From contig JAUXQH010000091.1 of NCBI GenBank assembly GCA_030685065.1, positions 1 to 34,898 on the forward strand: 34,898 nt of DNA, in the 5' to 3' direction. This DNA is from Pseudomonadota bacterium (GTDB lineage: Bacteria > Myxococcota_A > UBA796 > SXON01). Under the pieces are notes generated by a model. That model was not told where the DNA came from, did no database searches, and saw only the letters and a program-made list of their open reading frames with translations. This document shows positions 15,223-23,622 of this stretch, one piece after another (within the stretch, counting starts at the first letter, position 1; each line of letters starts with the position of its first letter). The position numbers and the translations under genes were made by a program.

Positions 15223-16008
15223 ATGCTCCTCCCCTGGTCCACGGCGGAAGCCGCCGAGCCGCCCCCGCCCGTCCACGTCTCGATCGTCGCTCCGGCTGAG
15301 ATGCGCATCGGGGGCACCGCGGAGGTGGCCGTGGTGCTCGACGTCCCGAAGGGCTGGCACATCTACTGGGAGAACCCGGGCCAGAGCGGGCTATCCACCG
15401 ATGCGCGGCTCACCGTGGCGCACGCGGGGGACTGTACGCCGCCCGCCGGGAGGGTCGTGACCGGCCCGCGTTGGCCGGTGCCGAAGCGCTTCGAAGCCGA
15501 CGGCCTGGTCAACTACGGGTACGACGGTGTCACCGCTTTCGTGTTCGAGCTGCACGCCCCCGCCACCAGCCGGTTGCCCCTCGAGGCCCAGGTCAGCTGG
15601 CTCCTGTGCAAGGACGTATGCGTGCCCGGGTCCGGCAGCGCGACCGCCTCGGTCGCCGTCCGTGGGCGCGGCCACGCCGACGCGTCTTCCGCCCAGCCCC
15701 CTGCCATGGCCCCTCTTCTCGAGGCGCTCGCGGCCCCCTTCGAACAGAGCGGCGGCACCGTCTCTCTCTCGGGTGGGCAGCTCCGGGTGACGCTCCCCGG
15801 GCCCGGGCCGTTCGACGTGTTTCCGTCGGTCCCGTTGGAAGCTGAGTGGGCGCCGACGATCACCGTCTCGCCCGACGGGGCGCTCCTCCTCTCGAGCCCC
15901 CTCCCCCGCGCCCCGGGCGGAAGCCCGTGGCCCTTTCACCTGGTCCTCACCCGCGGCGAGGGCGCGACGCGCCGCGGCTACACCCTCGACCTCCGGGAGT
16001 CCCCCTGA
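15223..16008 (+). CDS. Stand-alone DsbD/ScsB N-terminal-like domain protein
   Basis: 261 aa from the ATG at 15223 (GTG at 15196 is the alternative). It matches the N-terminal periplasmic domain of DsbD/ScsB-type thiol:disulfide reductases: GWHIYWENPGQSGL, WPVPKRFEADGLVNYGYDG, and the redox-type pair Cys129/Cys133 in LLCKDVCVPG. In full-length relatives this domain passes electrons from a membrane domain to periplasmic partners; here the membrane domain is absent. The N-terminus is only weakly signal-like (MLLPWSTAEA), so export is probable but not certain. Its TGA overlaps the ATG of the redoxin gene (TGATG at 16006-16010), so the two are translationally coupled and likely partners in one redox function. 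Confidence 0.82.
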   Translation: MLLPWSTAEAAEPPPPVHVSIVAPAEMRIGGTAEVAVVLDVPKGWHIYWENPGQSGLSTDARLTVAHAGDCTPPAGRVVTGPRWPVPKRFEADGLVNYGYDGVTAFVFELHAPATSRLPLEAQVSWLLCKDVCVPGSGSATASVAVRGRGHADASSAQPPAMAPLLEALAAPFEQSGGTVSLSGGQLRVTLPGPGPFDVFPSVPLEAEWAPTITVSPDGALLLSSPLPRAPGGSPWPFHLVLTRGEGATRRGYTLDLRESP

Positions 16009-16610
16009 TGCTGCCCCTCCTCGCTTCCCTCCTCGTCGCTCCCGCGTCCGCGGGCGACGCCCCCGCCGCTCTCCCCAAGGCGACCGTCGGCCAACCGGCC
16101 CCGGACTTCGCGCTGAAGGACCTCACCGGCAAGGAGGTGAAGCTCTCGTCCTTCGCGGGCAAGACCGTCGTGATCGAGTGGTTCAACCCCGGCTGCCCGT
16201 TCGTCGTCTACGCCCACGGCGAGGGGCCGCTGAAGGACCAGGCGAAGACCGCGACGGGCGGCGGCGTGGTGTGGCTCGCGGTCAACTCGGGCGCGCCGGG
16301 CAAGCAGGGCAACGGCCTCGAGCTCAACCAACAGGCGACGGCCAGCTGGGGCATGACCCACCCCGTGCTGCTCGACGAGACCGGGGCCGTCGGCAAGAGC
16401 TACGGCGCCACGACGACCCCCAACATGTACGTGGTCGACCCCAAGGGCACCCTCGTCTACGCCGGCGCGCTCGACAACGCGCCGCTCGGCAAGGCGGACG
16501 GCGCCCCGGTGAACTACGTCAACGCCGCCCTCGCCGACATCGCCGCCGGCCGCGCCGTCTCTACGCCGACCACGAAGCCGTACGGCTGCGGCGTGAAGTA
16601 CGGATCGTAG
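16008..16610 (+). CDS. Secreted thioredoxin-like redoxin (AhpC/TSA-type)
   Basis: 200 aa. Signal peptide MLPLLASLLVAPASA. The thioredoxin fold begins VGQPAPDFALKDLTGKEVKL, then VVIEWFNPGCPFV with a single Cys63 in place of the usual CxxC. The C-terminal half has the cis-Pro region TTTPNMYVVDPKG and ends PYGCGVKYGS with Cys194. A lone resolving-type cysteine near the C-terminus is common in this redoxin subgroup, so Cys63 and Cys194 could form the active disulfide. Coupled by a one-base overlap to the DsbD-N-like gene and followed after 5 bp by the convergent luciferase-like gene. Probably works in periplasmic thiol or peroxide reduction. Confidence 0.87.
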   Translation: MLPLLASLLVAPASAGDAPAALPKATVGQPAPDFALKDLTGKEVKLSSFAGKTVVIEWFNPGCPFVVYAHGEGPLKDQAKTATGGGVVWLAVNSGAPGKQGNGLELNQQATASWGMTHPVLLDETGAVGKSYGATTTPNMYVVDPKGTLVYAGALDNAPLGKADGAPVNYVNAALADIAAGRAVSTPTTKPYGCGVKYGS

Positions 16611-16615
16611 GGGGC

Positions 16616-17623
<1,008 letters not shown>

Positions 17624-17691
17624 GTGTATCGCTCCGGTACTATCCCGCTCGAACCCGACCGGTCCCGGAGGGTCGCGAGGCGCGCGCGCGG

Positions 17692-17697
17692 TACACT
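17692..17697 (+). promoter_or_regulatory. Putative -10 box (TACACT) of the 17718 operon
   Basis: TACACT lies 20 nt upstream of the ATG at 17718 and is followed by AGGAG (17703-17707), so this would be a conventional leadered promoter. I see no TTGACA-like -35. Confidence 0.35.
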
Positions 17698-17717
17698 CGC
17701 GCAGGAGACGCGCCCGG

Positions 17718-18200
17718 ATGGCGGACCAGATCGACGAACAAGGCCGGCGCCCTCACCCGTTGCGGGCGGCCGGCGGCGCCTCGATCGACAAGTGGGCGGT
17801 CGGCGCCTGCGCCCTCTACGTCGGAGTCGCGCTCACGTTCGGCGCAGGTCTGCCCTTCGTGCGCTTCCCGGCCTTCACCTTCCCTAGATCCGCGGGCGCC
17901 ACGGCCGTCCCGCTCTTCCTGGCGGACGGTGTGCCCGGCGACATCGAGGCCTACGTCGATTTTGTCGGGATCGACCCGCAAGCGGTCGACGTGGCGCACC
18001 GCGGCGTGGCCTGCTCCGTGGAGCACCGCCTCTACGAGCAGCAGCACTGGCTGCGCGGCCACGGCGCGCCGGCCGGTAGCCCCGCCGGGCCCGTGGTCGT
18101 CCAGATCGGCCTGCGGATCCTCGACCTCGATCCCCACGGCGAGCTGATCGAGATCCAGCGCGTGGACGCCACGGGCACCGCGCACCCGAGGCCCGAGTAG
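17718..18200 (+). CDS. Single-TM protein of unknown function
   Basis: 160 aa. A basic, Pro-containing N-terminus is followed by one membrane segment (about 25-45, [21 protein letters not shown]). The rest is probably an exported domain with [17 protein letters not shown] and [24 protein letters not shown]. No family recognised. AGGAG precedes the ATG by about 10 nt. It is the first gene of an operon: the polytopic membrane gene starts 3 bp after its stop. Together they could form a small membrane complex. Confidence 0.78.
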   Translation: MADQIDEQGRRPHPLRAAGGASIDKWAVGACALYVGVALTFGAGLPFVRFPAFTFPRSAGATAVPLFLADGVPGDIEAYVDFVGIDPQAVDVAHRGVACSVEHRLYEQQHWLRGHGAPAGSPAGPVVVQIGLRILDLDPHGELIEIQRVDATGTAHPRPE

Positions 18201-18203
18201 GAC

Positions 18204-18953
18204 ATGGGCCTGCCTCCCGCCGGCCGCGTCCTCGTGGGGCTCTCCCTCGTGCTCGCGTGGGCCAGCCTCGCCAAGGTGCTGCGCGTCGAGGGCCTTCCCC
18301 ATCCGCGCGGGCTCGCCGCGCTGGTGGACCTGTCCGTGCTGGTGAGCCCGGTTGCGATCGGGGCATCGAGCATCGTGTACGCCGTCGCGCTCGCCGCGTT
18401 CGTCCTGGGCAGGCGGCCGGATGTCGCGGCAGCCGTGCTGATCGGGCTGCTCGCCCTGGGAGGCCACCTCCAGGCGTGTCAATGGCCGGACGGCGTGGGG
18501 GCGAACGGCGCCCTCACGCTGCCGGGCGCCGCGCTCAGCGCGTGGTGGCTGGCGCGGCGGTTCGGCGGCACGTCCGGGCGCGAGGCCGCGTGCGGGATCG
18601 TCGCGGCGGCCTATCCGCTCGCCGCGCTCTCCAAGGTCACGTCCTCCGGGCTCGAGTGGGCCGGCGCCGGCAACCTCTCCCTGCACATCGCCTCCCAGAG
18701 CTACGTGGGGTGGTCCGCGCTCCAGCCCCTGCGGCTGGCGGCGGCCGGCTCCCCTGCCCTGTGCGGCGCGCTCGGGGTCGGCACCCTCATCATCGAGGCC
18801 GGGGTGATCGCGTTCGTCTGGGCGCCGGCGCGGCTCCCCCTCGCCGCGCTCGTGGCCGCGATGCACGTCGGCATCGCGCTCCTGATGGGGTTGCACCACT
18901 ACGAATGGATGTTGGTGGTGCTCGGGCTCGCGCTCTGGCGGAAGGGAGACTGA
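18204..18953 (+). CDS. Polytopic membrane protein
   Basis: 249 aa with about six to seven hydrophobic segments spread over the whole length. Notable features are LSKVTSSGLEWAGAGNLSLH in the middle, which resembles DoxX/MauE- or HTTM-like membrane proteins, and a terminal MHVGIALLMGLHHYEWML with several His residues within the membrane region. I cannot assign it firmly. It sits between the single-TM protein (3-bp gap) and the GNAT gene (1-bp gap), all on one strand, so an operon is very likely. Confidence 0.8.
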   Translation: MGLPPAGRVLVGLSLVLAWASLAKVLRVEGLPHPRGLAALVDLSVLVSPVAIGASSIVYAVALAAFVLGRRPDVAAAVLIGLLALGGHLQACQWPDGVGANGALTLPGAALSAWWLARRFGGTSGREAACGIVAAAYPLAALSKVTSSGLEWAGAGNLSLHIASQSYVGWSALQPLRLAAAGSPALCGALGVGTLIIEAGVIAFVWAPARLPLAALVAAMHVGIALLMGLHHYEWMLVVLGLALWRKGD

Positions 18954-18954
18954 C

Positions 18955-19488
18955 GTGACATCCTCGCCTGACACTCCCCTCGTGCTCCGGCGTGCCACCG
19001 ACGCGGAGGATTGGGAGGCGCTCACGGCGCTCCTCCACCGCGCCTATGGCACGCTCGCGGCCCAGGGGCTGCGCTTCTACGCGTCCCACCAGCCGGCCTC
19101 GGCCACGCGCGAGCGAGCAGAGTCGGGCGAGTGTTGGGTGGGAGAATTGGAGGGGCGCGTCGTGTGTACGATCACGCTCATCCCGCCCGAGCGCTGCCGC
19201 GGCGCCAACGGGAGAGCCGCCTGGTACGACCGTCCGGAGGTGGCGAAGTTCGGGCAGATGGCGGTGGAGCCCGAGCTCGGGCGGCGTGGCATCGGCTCGA
19301 TGATGATGGACCTGGTGGAGCGCCGCGCGCGAGAGTGTGGCGCCCGGGAGCTCGCCCTCGACACCGCCGAGGGGGCCACCCAGCTGCTCGCGATGTACGA
19401 GGCGCGCGGCTACCGGTTCATCGAGCACGTCGATTGGCAGCCCACGACCAACTATCGGAGCCGGCTCCTGAGCCTCACGCTCGGGTAG
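18955..19488 (+). CDS. GNAT-family N-acetyltransferase
   Basis: 177 aa, GTG start 1 bp after the previous stop, with a GGGAG ribosome binding site inside the end of the upstream gene. The acetyl-CoA-binding motif A is VAKFGQMAVEPELGRRGIGSMMMD, containing the R/Q-x-x-G-x-G signature (RRGIG), followed by ELALDTAEGATQLLAMYEARGYRF. It should transfer an acetyl group from acetyl-CoA to an amine; the acceptor is unknown. Its place as third gene after two membrane proteins is unusual for a metabolic GNAT and may point to a regulatory or modification role. Confidence 0.9.
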   Translation: MTSSPDTPLVLRRATDAEDWEALTALLHRAYGTLAAQGLRFYASHQPASATRERAESGECWVGELEGRVVCTITLIPPERCRGANGRAAWYDRPEVAKFGQMAVEPELGRRGIGSMMMDLVERRARECGARELALDTAEGATQLLAMYEARGYRFIEHVDWQPTTNYRSRLLSLTLG

Positions 19489-19521
19489 CAGGCGGCCGCG
19501 ATCCGGGGGAGCGGCGCGGGC

Positions 19522-19527
19522 TACACT
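19522..19527 (+). promoter_or_regulatory. Putative -10 box (TACACT), leaderless type
   Basis: TACACT ends 5 nt before the ATG at 19533; no Shine-Dalgarno in between. Confidence 0.4.
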
Positions 19528-19532
19528 GCCCC

Positions 19533-20882
19533 ATGCCGCTCGTCTCGCTGCCTGTACCCCTGCCTCCCGATGCCGCCGAGCTCCGCGCGGGGGACGTAGA
19601 CGGGGACGGTCGCGACGAGCTGCTCGTGGTCAGCCGCACCGCGCGGCCCGGCATTCCCGACACGGTGAAGCTCACCGTGCTCTTCTTCACCGAGGCCGGC
19701 GCGCTCGCCGCGCGGAAGGAGCTCGACCTGGGCAGCCGCCCGTTGTTGTGGGACGCGAACGCGGGGCTGTGGGGGCTCGACCGCGAGGGCCTCGTGAAGC
19801 TCGACCCCGCGGGCGGCGCGCCCACCCGCGTCGCGCGCTTCCCCACGGTGCTCGCGGCGCTCGGGCCCACCACGCCCGCGTGGGCCCCCCTCGCCCACGA
19901 CCTCGACGGTGACGAGAAGCCCGAGCTGATCGCGTGGTCCGCGGGACGTTACCTCGCCTTCCGATCCGATGGCACCGCGCTCGGGGGGATCAACGCGCCG
20001 GCCGAGGGGGCGCTCGCCCTCGACTGGTCCACCGGAGGCGCGGCCACGAACGCCACGCTCTCGCCGCCCCCCCTCGCCGTGGCTGACCTCGACGGCGATG
20101 GCAAGTTGGATCTGCTCCTTCCGTCCGGCAGCAAGTTGGGCGCTTATTTCACCGGGGACACGATTGGCGCACGCGCGGCCTCGCTCGTCCTGCCGCTCGA
20201 TCTGGAGCCCCCGGAGGAGGATCCCAAGCCGGGCGAGACCAGGCGTCGCATCAGCGGCGTGTGGATCGAGGATCTCGACGGCGACGGCAAGCTCGACCTC
20301 GCCGTGCATCGCCTCGTGCTCGCCGGGAGTTGGTTCGGCGCGACCGCCGAGCTCGTGTGGGCGAAGGGGCGCGGCGACGGCTTCCTGCCGCTCCAGGTCG
20401 TCCCGGTGAACGCGGCGGCGTTCGGGGTGGAGCTGGTGGATCTCGACGGAGACGGCGACAAGGACTTCGTCGCCCCGCTCGTGGACATCGGCATCGGCAC
20501 CATCGCGCGGGCCCTCCTCGCCAAGAGCGCGCGCGTCGACCTGTCGCTGTTTCGGATGGAGGGCGGCAATTATCAAGCCCCCGAGGCGATCCGCACGTTC
20601 GGCTACCCGCTGGAGTCGCCCGGCCGCTTTCAGGCCACGCTCGAAGCGGATGTCGACGGAGACGGCCGGATCGATCTGGTCACGAACGACGCCGAGGATC
20701 GCGTGCGGGTGTACCGCGGCAAGGCCGGCGGGCTGGAGACCGCGGTGGCATGGGAGGCCCTCCTGCGCGTTCCCATCGGCGACGACACGCTCTTCGTGCA
20801 CGATCTCACGGGGGACGGCCGGGCCGAGATCGTCGTGTGGGGGCCCAAGGAGGCGACGGCGACGGTGCTCCGGCTTCCCTGA
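19533..20882 (+). CDS. FG-GAP/VCBS seven-motif beta-propeller protein without signal peptide
   Basis: 449 aa. Seven Asp-rich calcium loops recur through the protein: GDVDGDGRDEL, HDLDGDEKPEL, ADLDGDGKLDL, EDLDGDGKLDL, VDLDGDGDKDF, ADVDGDGRIDL and HDLTGDGRAEI. Seven repeats match the blade number of an integrin-alpha-type propeller, so the gene probably encodes one complete propeller and nothing else. Nearly all such proteins are exported, but the N-terminus (MPLVSLPVPLPPDAAEL) is not a signal peptide and the frame offers no better upstream start. The protein may be cytoplasmic or exported by a non-Sec route. Monocistronic by spacing. Confidence 0.85.
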   Translation: MPLVSLPVPLPPDAAELRAGDVDGDGRDELLVVSRTARPGIPDTVKLTVLFFTEAGALAARKELDLGSRPLLWDANAGLWGLDREGLVKLDPAGGAPTRVARFPTVLAALGPTTPAWAPLAHDLDGDEKPELIAWSAGRYLAFRSDGTALGGINAPAEGALALDWSTGGAATNATLSPPPLAVADLDGDGKLDLLLPSGSKLGAYFTGDTIGARAASLVLPLDLEPPEEDPKPGETRRRISGVWIEDLDGDGKLDLAVHRLVLAGSWFGATAELVWAKGRGDGFLPLQVVPVNAAAFGVELVDLDGDGDKDFVAPLVDIGIGTIARALLAKSARVDLSLFRMEGGNYQAPEAIRTFGYPLESPGRFQATLEADVDGDGRIDLVTNDAEDRVRVYRGKAGGLETAVAWEALLRVPIGDDTLFVHDLTGDGRAEIVVWGPKEATATVLRLP

Positions 20883-20966
20883 CGCACGAGGACGAGGTGA
20901 AGAAAGCCCAGGGGCCGGGCGTATGCTCGCGCGTTAGCCAGCCCACCCCCTCACCCTGGAGCGCCC

Positions 20967-22082
20967 ATGCGCCTGTCGATCGTCCTCGCCCTGCTCGCCT
21001 TCCCCCTGTTCTGCTCACCCGCCTTCGCGGGTGACGCCCCCGCCGAAACCGCGGACGGCACGGTCGGGGTCGCCCTCCCCGCCGACGGCTGGTGGGATCC
21101 CGCGCGCGACGCGTGGTCGAAGGACGCCATCGTCACTTCCCTGAAGAAGTCCAAGGAGATGGTGGCCCCCTCCGCGTTCCTCGGCGACACCGCCGGGATG
21201 CAGAAGTTCTCCAAGGCCGAGTGGGCCTGGGTCGCCGAGGGCTTTGTCCCCGAGACCTACAAGACGGTCGCCGTGGCCCCCGCCCGCAACTCGATGGGCC
21301 GCTACAAGGTGACCGGCGAGAAGCTCGTCCAGGACATGCAGATCGCCTACCTCCAGGGCGTGACCAAGGCGTGGAAGAAGAAGGTCACGGCCGGCACCGA
21401 AGCGGACCTGGTCGTCTACACGAACCTCCGCCTGTTCAGCAACACCGCGAACGCGGTCGAGTACCTGGTCGAGACCGTCGGCGTGGACAAGTCGGGCAAC
21501 GCGGTGTTCAAGCTGCAGTACCTCGCGGGCACCAGCGGCACGGCGAGCATGGTGATGGGCGCGATGTCCGGCGGCGTGGGCGGGCTGGTGTCCGCCATCC
21601 CCGACGACAAGGACCAGTTCGCCTACTACACGGCGACCACCGCCGAGGTCGGCGGCATCCTCCGCACGACCCTCATCGACGCCGCCGTCGGCATCAAGAA
21701 GGGCAAGAACCTGCCCCCGATGAGCGCGGCGGCCCCGCACGGCGTGGACAAGGCGAGCCTCCTCCCCGCCAAGACCGAGTCCTTCGGCCCCGTGCTGCAG
21801 AAGCAGGTGGACGATCTGATCGCGTTCGTGAAGGACGAGGCGAACGACGTGGGCGATCGCACCGACCGCCTCCGCGACCTCGGCAAGATCGGCGCTGTCG
21901 GCACGATCCCCGTCGCCGAGGCCATCATCCAGGACAAGAAGGCGAAGAACGCCCTCCAGGAGAACGCGGCCTGGGCGCTCGGCGAGATCGGTCACGCCGA
22001 CGGGCTCGACACGCTCACCACCGCCAAGGGCGTGGACGGCTTCAACGTGAAGGCCGCGATCACCAAGATCACCGTCTACTGA
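20967..22082 (+). CDS. Secreted protein with C-terminal HEAT-like repeat, unknown function
   Basis: 371 aa. Classical signal peptide MRLSIVLALLAFPLFCSPAFA, with GGAG 7 nt upstream of the ATG. The middle domain (VTGEKLVQDMQIAYLQGV to TTLIDAAVGIKKG) is of no family known to me. It contains a Gly/Met-rich hydrophobic segment (SMVMGAMSGGVGGLVSAI) that could pack in or against a membrane. The last 100 residues have a HEAT-like pattern (RLRDLGKIGAVGTIPVAEAII, ENAAWALGEIGHADGL) typical of protein-binding helical repeats. A strong hairpin follows the stop. Confidence 0.82.
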   Translation: MRLSIVLALLAFPLFCSPAFAGDAPAETADGTVGVALPADGWWDPARDAWSKDAIVTSLKKSKEMVAPSAFLGDTAGMQKFSKAEWAWVAEGFVPETYKTVAVAPARNSMGRYKVTGEKLVQDMQIAYLQGVTKAWKKKVTAGTEADLVVYTNLRLFSNTANAVEYLVETVGVDKSGNAVFKLQYLAGTSGTASMVMGAMSGGVGGLVSAIPDDKDQFAYYTATTAEVGGILRTTLIDAAVGIKKGKNLPPMSAAAPHGVDKASLLPAKTESFGPVLQKQVDDLIAFVKDEANDVGDRTDRLRDLGKIGAVGTIPVAEAIIQDKKAKNALQENAAWALGEIGHADGLDTLTTAKGVDGFNVKAAITKITVY

Positions 22083-22090
22083 GCTCGGAC

Positions 22091-22120
22091 GGCACCCTCT
22101 TCCTCGAGGGAGAGGGTGCC
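22091..22120. terminator. Bidirectional hairpin between convergent genes
   Basis: GGCACCCTCT (22091-22100) and AGAGGGTGCC (22111-22120) form a perfect 10-bp stem; the inner CCTCGAGG can extend it after one mismatch. It lies in the 58-bp gap between convergent stops (22082 and 22141). There is no T-tract on either side, so it may block exonucleases or work with Rho. Confidence 0.7.
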
Positions 22121-22140
22121 CCCACTGGTCTTGGAGCCCC

Positions 22141-23622
22141 TTAGAGCGGCTCGACCACCACGATCTTGTCGAACCCCGCCTTCGCGAGCGGCTCCTGGAT
22201 CACGGCCTTGTCGCCGACGAGCACGATCACCGCCTTGGTCGGGTCGTACGCGCTCATGGCGGCCTTGACCTGGTCGGGCGTCACCGCCTGCATCGCGCCG
22301 AGCTCTACGGCCAGGGTGCCGGCATCGAGGCCCGCGGAGTGGTAGGGCGCGAAGGTGCCGGCCATGCCGGCGCGGGACTCCATCGCCTCCACGAGATCCT
22401 GACGGTACGCGGCGCGGGCCTTGGTGACCTCCTCCGGGGTGACACCCGCGCGGATCGCGGTGAGCTCGCCCATCAGGTCGGTCATGGCGGGGGCCGTCGC
22501 GTCCGTGCGGATGCGCGTCGTGATCGTGCGGACGCCGGCGCCGGGGAGGGCCTGCACCCCCGCGCGCACGCCGTAGGTGTAGCCCCGCTTCTCCCGGAGC
22601 AGCGCGTTGAGGCGCGAGGTGAACGTGCCGCCCAGCACTACGGTGCCGCTCTTCACCGGCGCGAGCGAGGGATCCCCGAAGGCCGGCCCGTCGAACACCA
22701 GGTAGAACATCGTCTGCGAGCTGCCCGGCTTGTCGACGAGCACGATGGGCGCGGACTCGTGCACCGGCACGGGCGGGAGCGTCGCGACGGCGGCCTTGCC
22801 CGCCTTCCACGGCGCGCCGAACCGGGGCTCGAGGGCCGCGACCAGCTCGTCCTTGGTGACGGCTCCGGCCACCGTGAACTTGGCGCCCGCCGCGTTCCAC
22901 GCGAGCTTGTGGTAGCCCTTCGCGTCCTTCCACGACACGGCGTCCATCCCCTTGACCGTGCCGCCCGGCGAGCGGCTGTACGGGTGCGCGGGGCCGAACC
23001 ACTGGACCCAAGCCTGCTTGGCGGCCACGGCCACCGGCTCGTCCTGCTCCATCCGGAGGTCGGAGGCGAGGATCCCCTTCTCCCGGGCGAAGTCGACCGC
23101 GGTGAGCCGCGGGCGGAGCACCATGTCGGCGAGCAGATCGAGCGCGGGGCCCATCTTGTCCTTGGTGAAGGACATGGTGATGGTCGACGCGGCGCGGCCA
23201 GTGTCGACGTCGAGCTGCGCCCCGAGCTCCTCGACCGCGGCGGCGAACGCGCGCGCGTCGCGCTTGCCGGCGCCCTGGGTGAGGAGGCGATCCCCCATGG
23301 CTGCGGTGCCCTCCTTGCCCGGCGCGTCCACCGAGGAGCCCCCGGGAACGGAGAGCGAGACGGTCACCAGCGGGAGGGTCGGCGCGGGGATGACCCACAC
23401 GCCAGCCCCGTTGGAGAGCCGCGTCGTCTCCGGCGTCGGCAGCGCGAAGGGCACTTCGGCCCCGACCGCGGGCCGCGGGCCGAGCAGATCGACGGGGGCG
23501 GCCACCGGCGCGGCCACGGGCGGCGGCGCGACCGGCACCTTCGGGCCGCAGGCGAGGAGGCCGACGGCGACACTGGCGAGCGCGAGCTGCGCGAGGCGTG
23601 ACATGGGGAACAGGGGGAACAT
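22141..23622 (-). CDS. M16-family peptidase-like lipoprotein lacking the zinc motif
   Basis: 493 aa. A lipoprotein signal (LASVAVGLLACGPK) and a Pro/Ala/Val linker precede two M16 domains. The N-terminal domain has the M16 shape (SVPGGSSVDAPGKEGTAAM) but carries GTAAM where active members have HxxEH. The C-terminal domain has FTSRLNALLREKRGYTYGV, the usual R/Y substrate-binding motif of M16 second halves. Such proteins pair with an active M16 subunit, as in bacterial M16B dimers. Its ATG overlaps the stop of the active-subunit gene (TGATG at 23624-23620), which fits stoichiometric production. An internal ATG at 23604 is possible. Confidence 0.88.
   Translation of the reverse strand: MFPLFPMSRLAQLALASVAVGLLACGPKVPVAPPPVAAPVAAPVDLLGPRPAVGAEVPFALPTPETTRLSNGAGVWVIPAPTLPLVTVSLSVPGGSSVDAPGKEGTAAMGDRLLTQGAGKRDARAFAAAVEELGAQLDVDTGRAASTITMSFTKDKMGPALDLLADMVLRPRLTAVDFAREKGILASDLRMEQDEPVAVAAKQAWVQWFGPAHPYSRSPGGTVKGMDAVSWKDAKGYHKLAWNAAGAKFTVAGAVTKDELVAALEPRFGAPWKAGKAAVATLPPVPVHESAPIVLVDKPGSSQTMFYLVFDGPAFGDPSLAPVKSGTVVLGGTFTSRLNALLREKRGYTYGVRAGVQALPGAGVRTITTRIRTDATAPAMTDLMGELTAIRAGVTPEEVTKARAAYRQDLVEAMESRAGMAGTFAPYHSAGLDAGTLAVELGAMQAVTPDQVKAAMSAYDPTKAVIVLVGDKAVIQEPLAKAGFDKIVVVEPL

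Noticed and set aside
15141..15300. Small ORF starting MRLAVPAPCHPMSS at 15141 as a signal peptide for the DsbD-N-like protein
   Set aside because: It is in a different frame from the DsbD-N-like gene and continues into an Arg/Pro-rich shadow. A frameshift is not needed, since starts at 15196 or 15223 are available.
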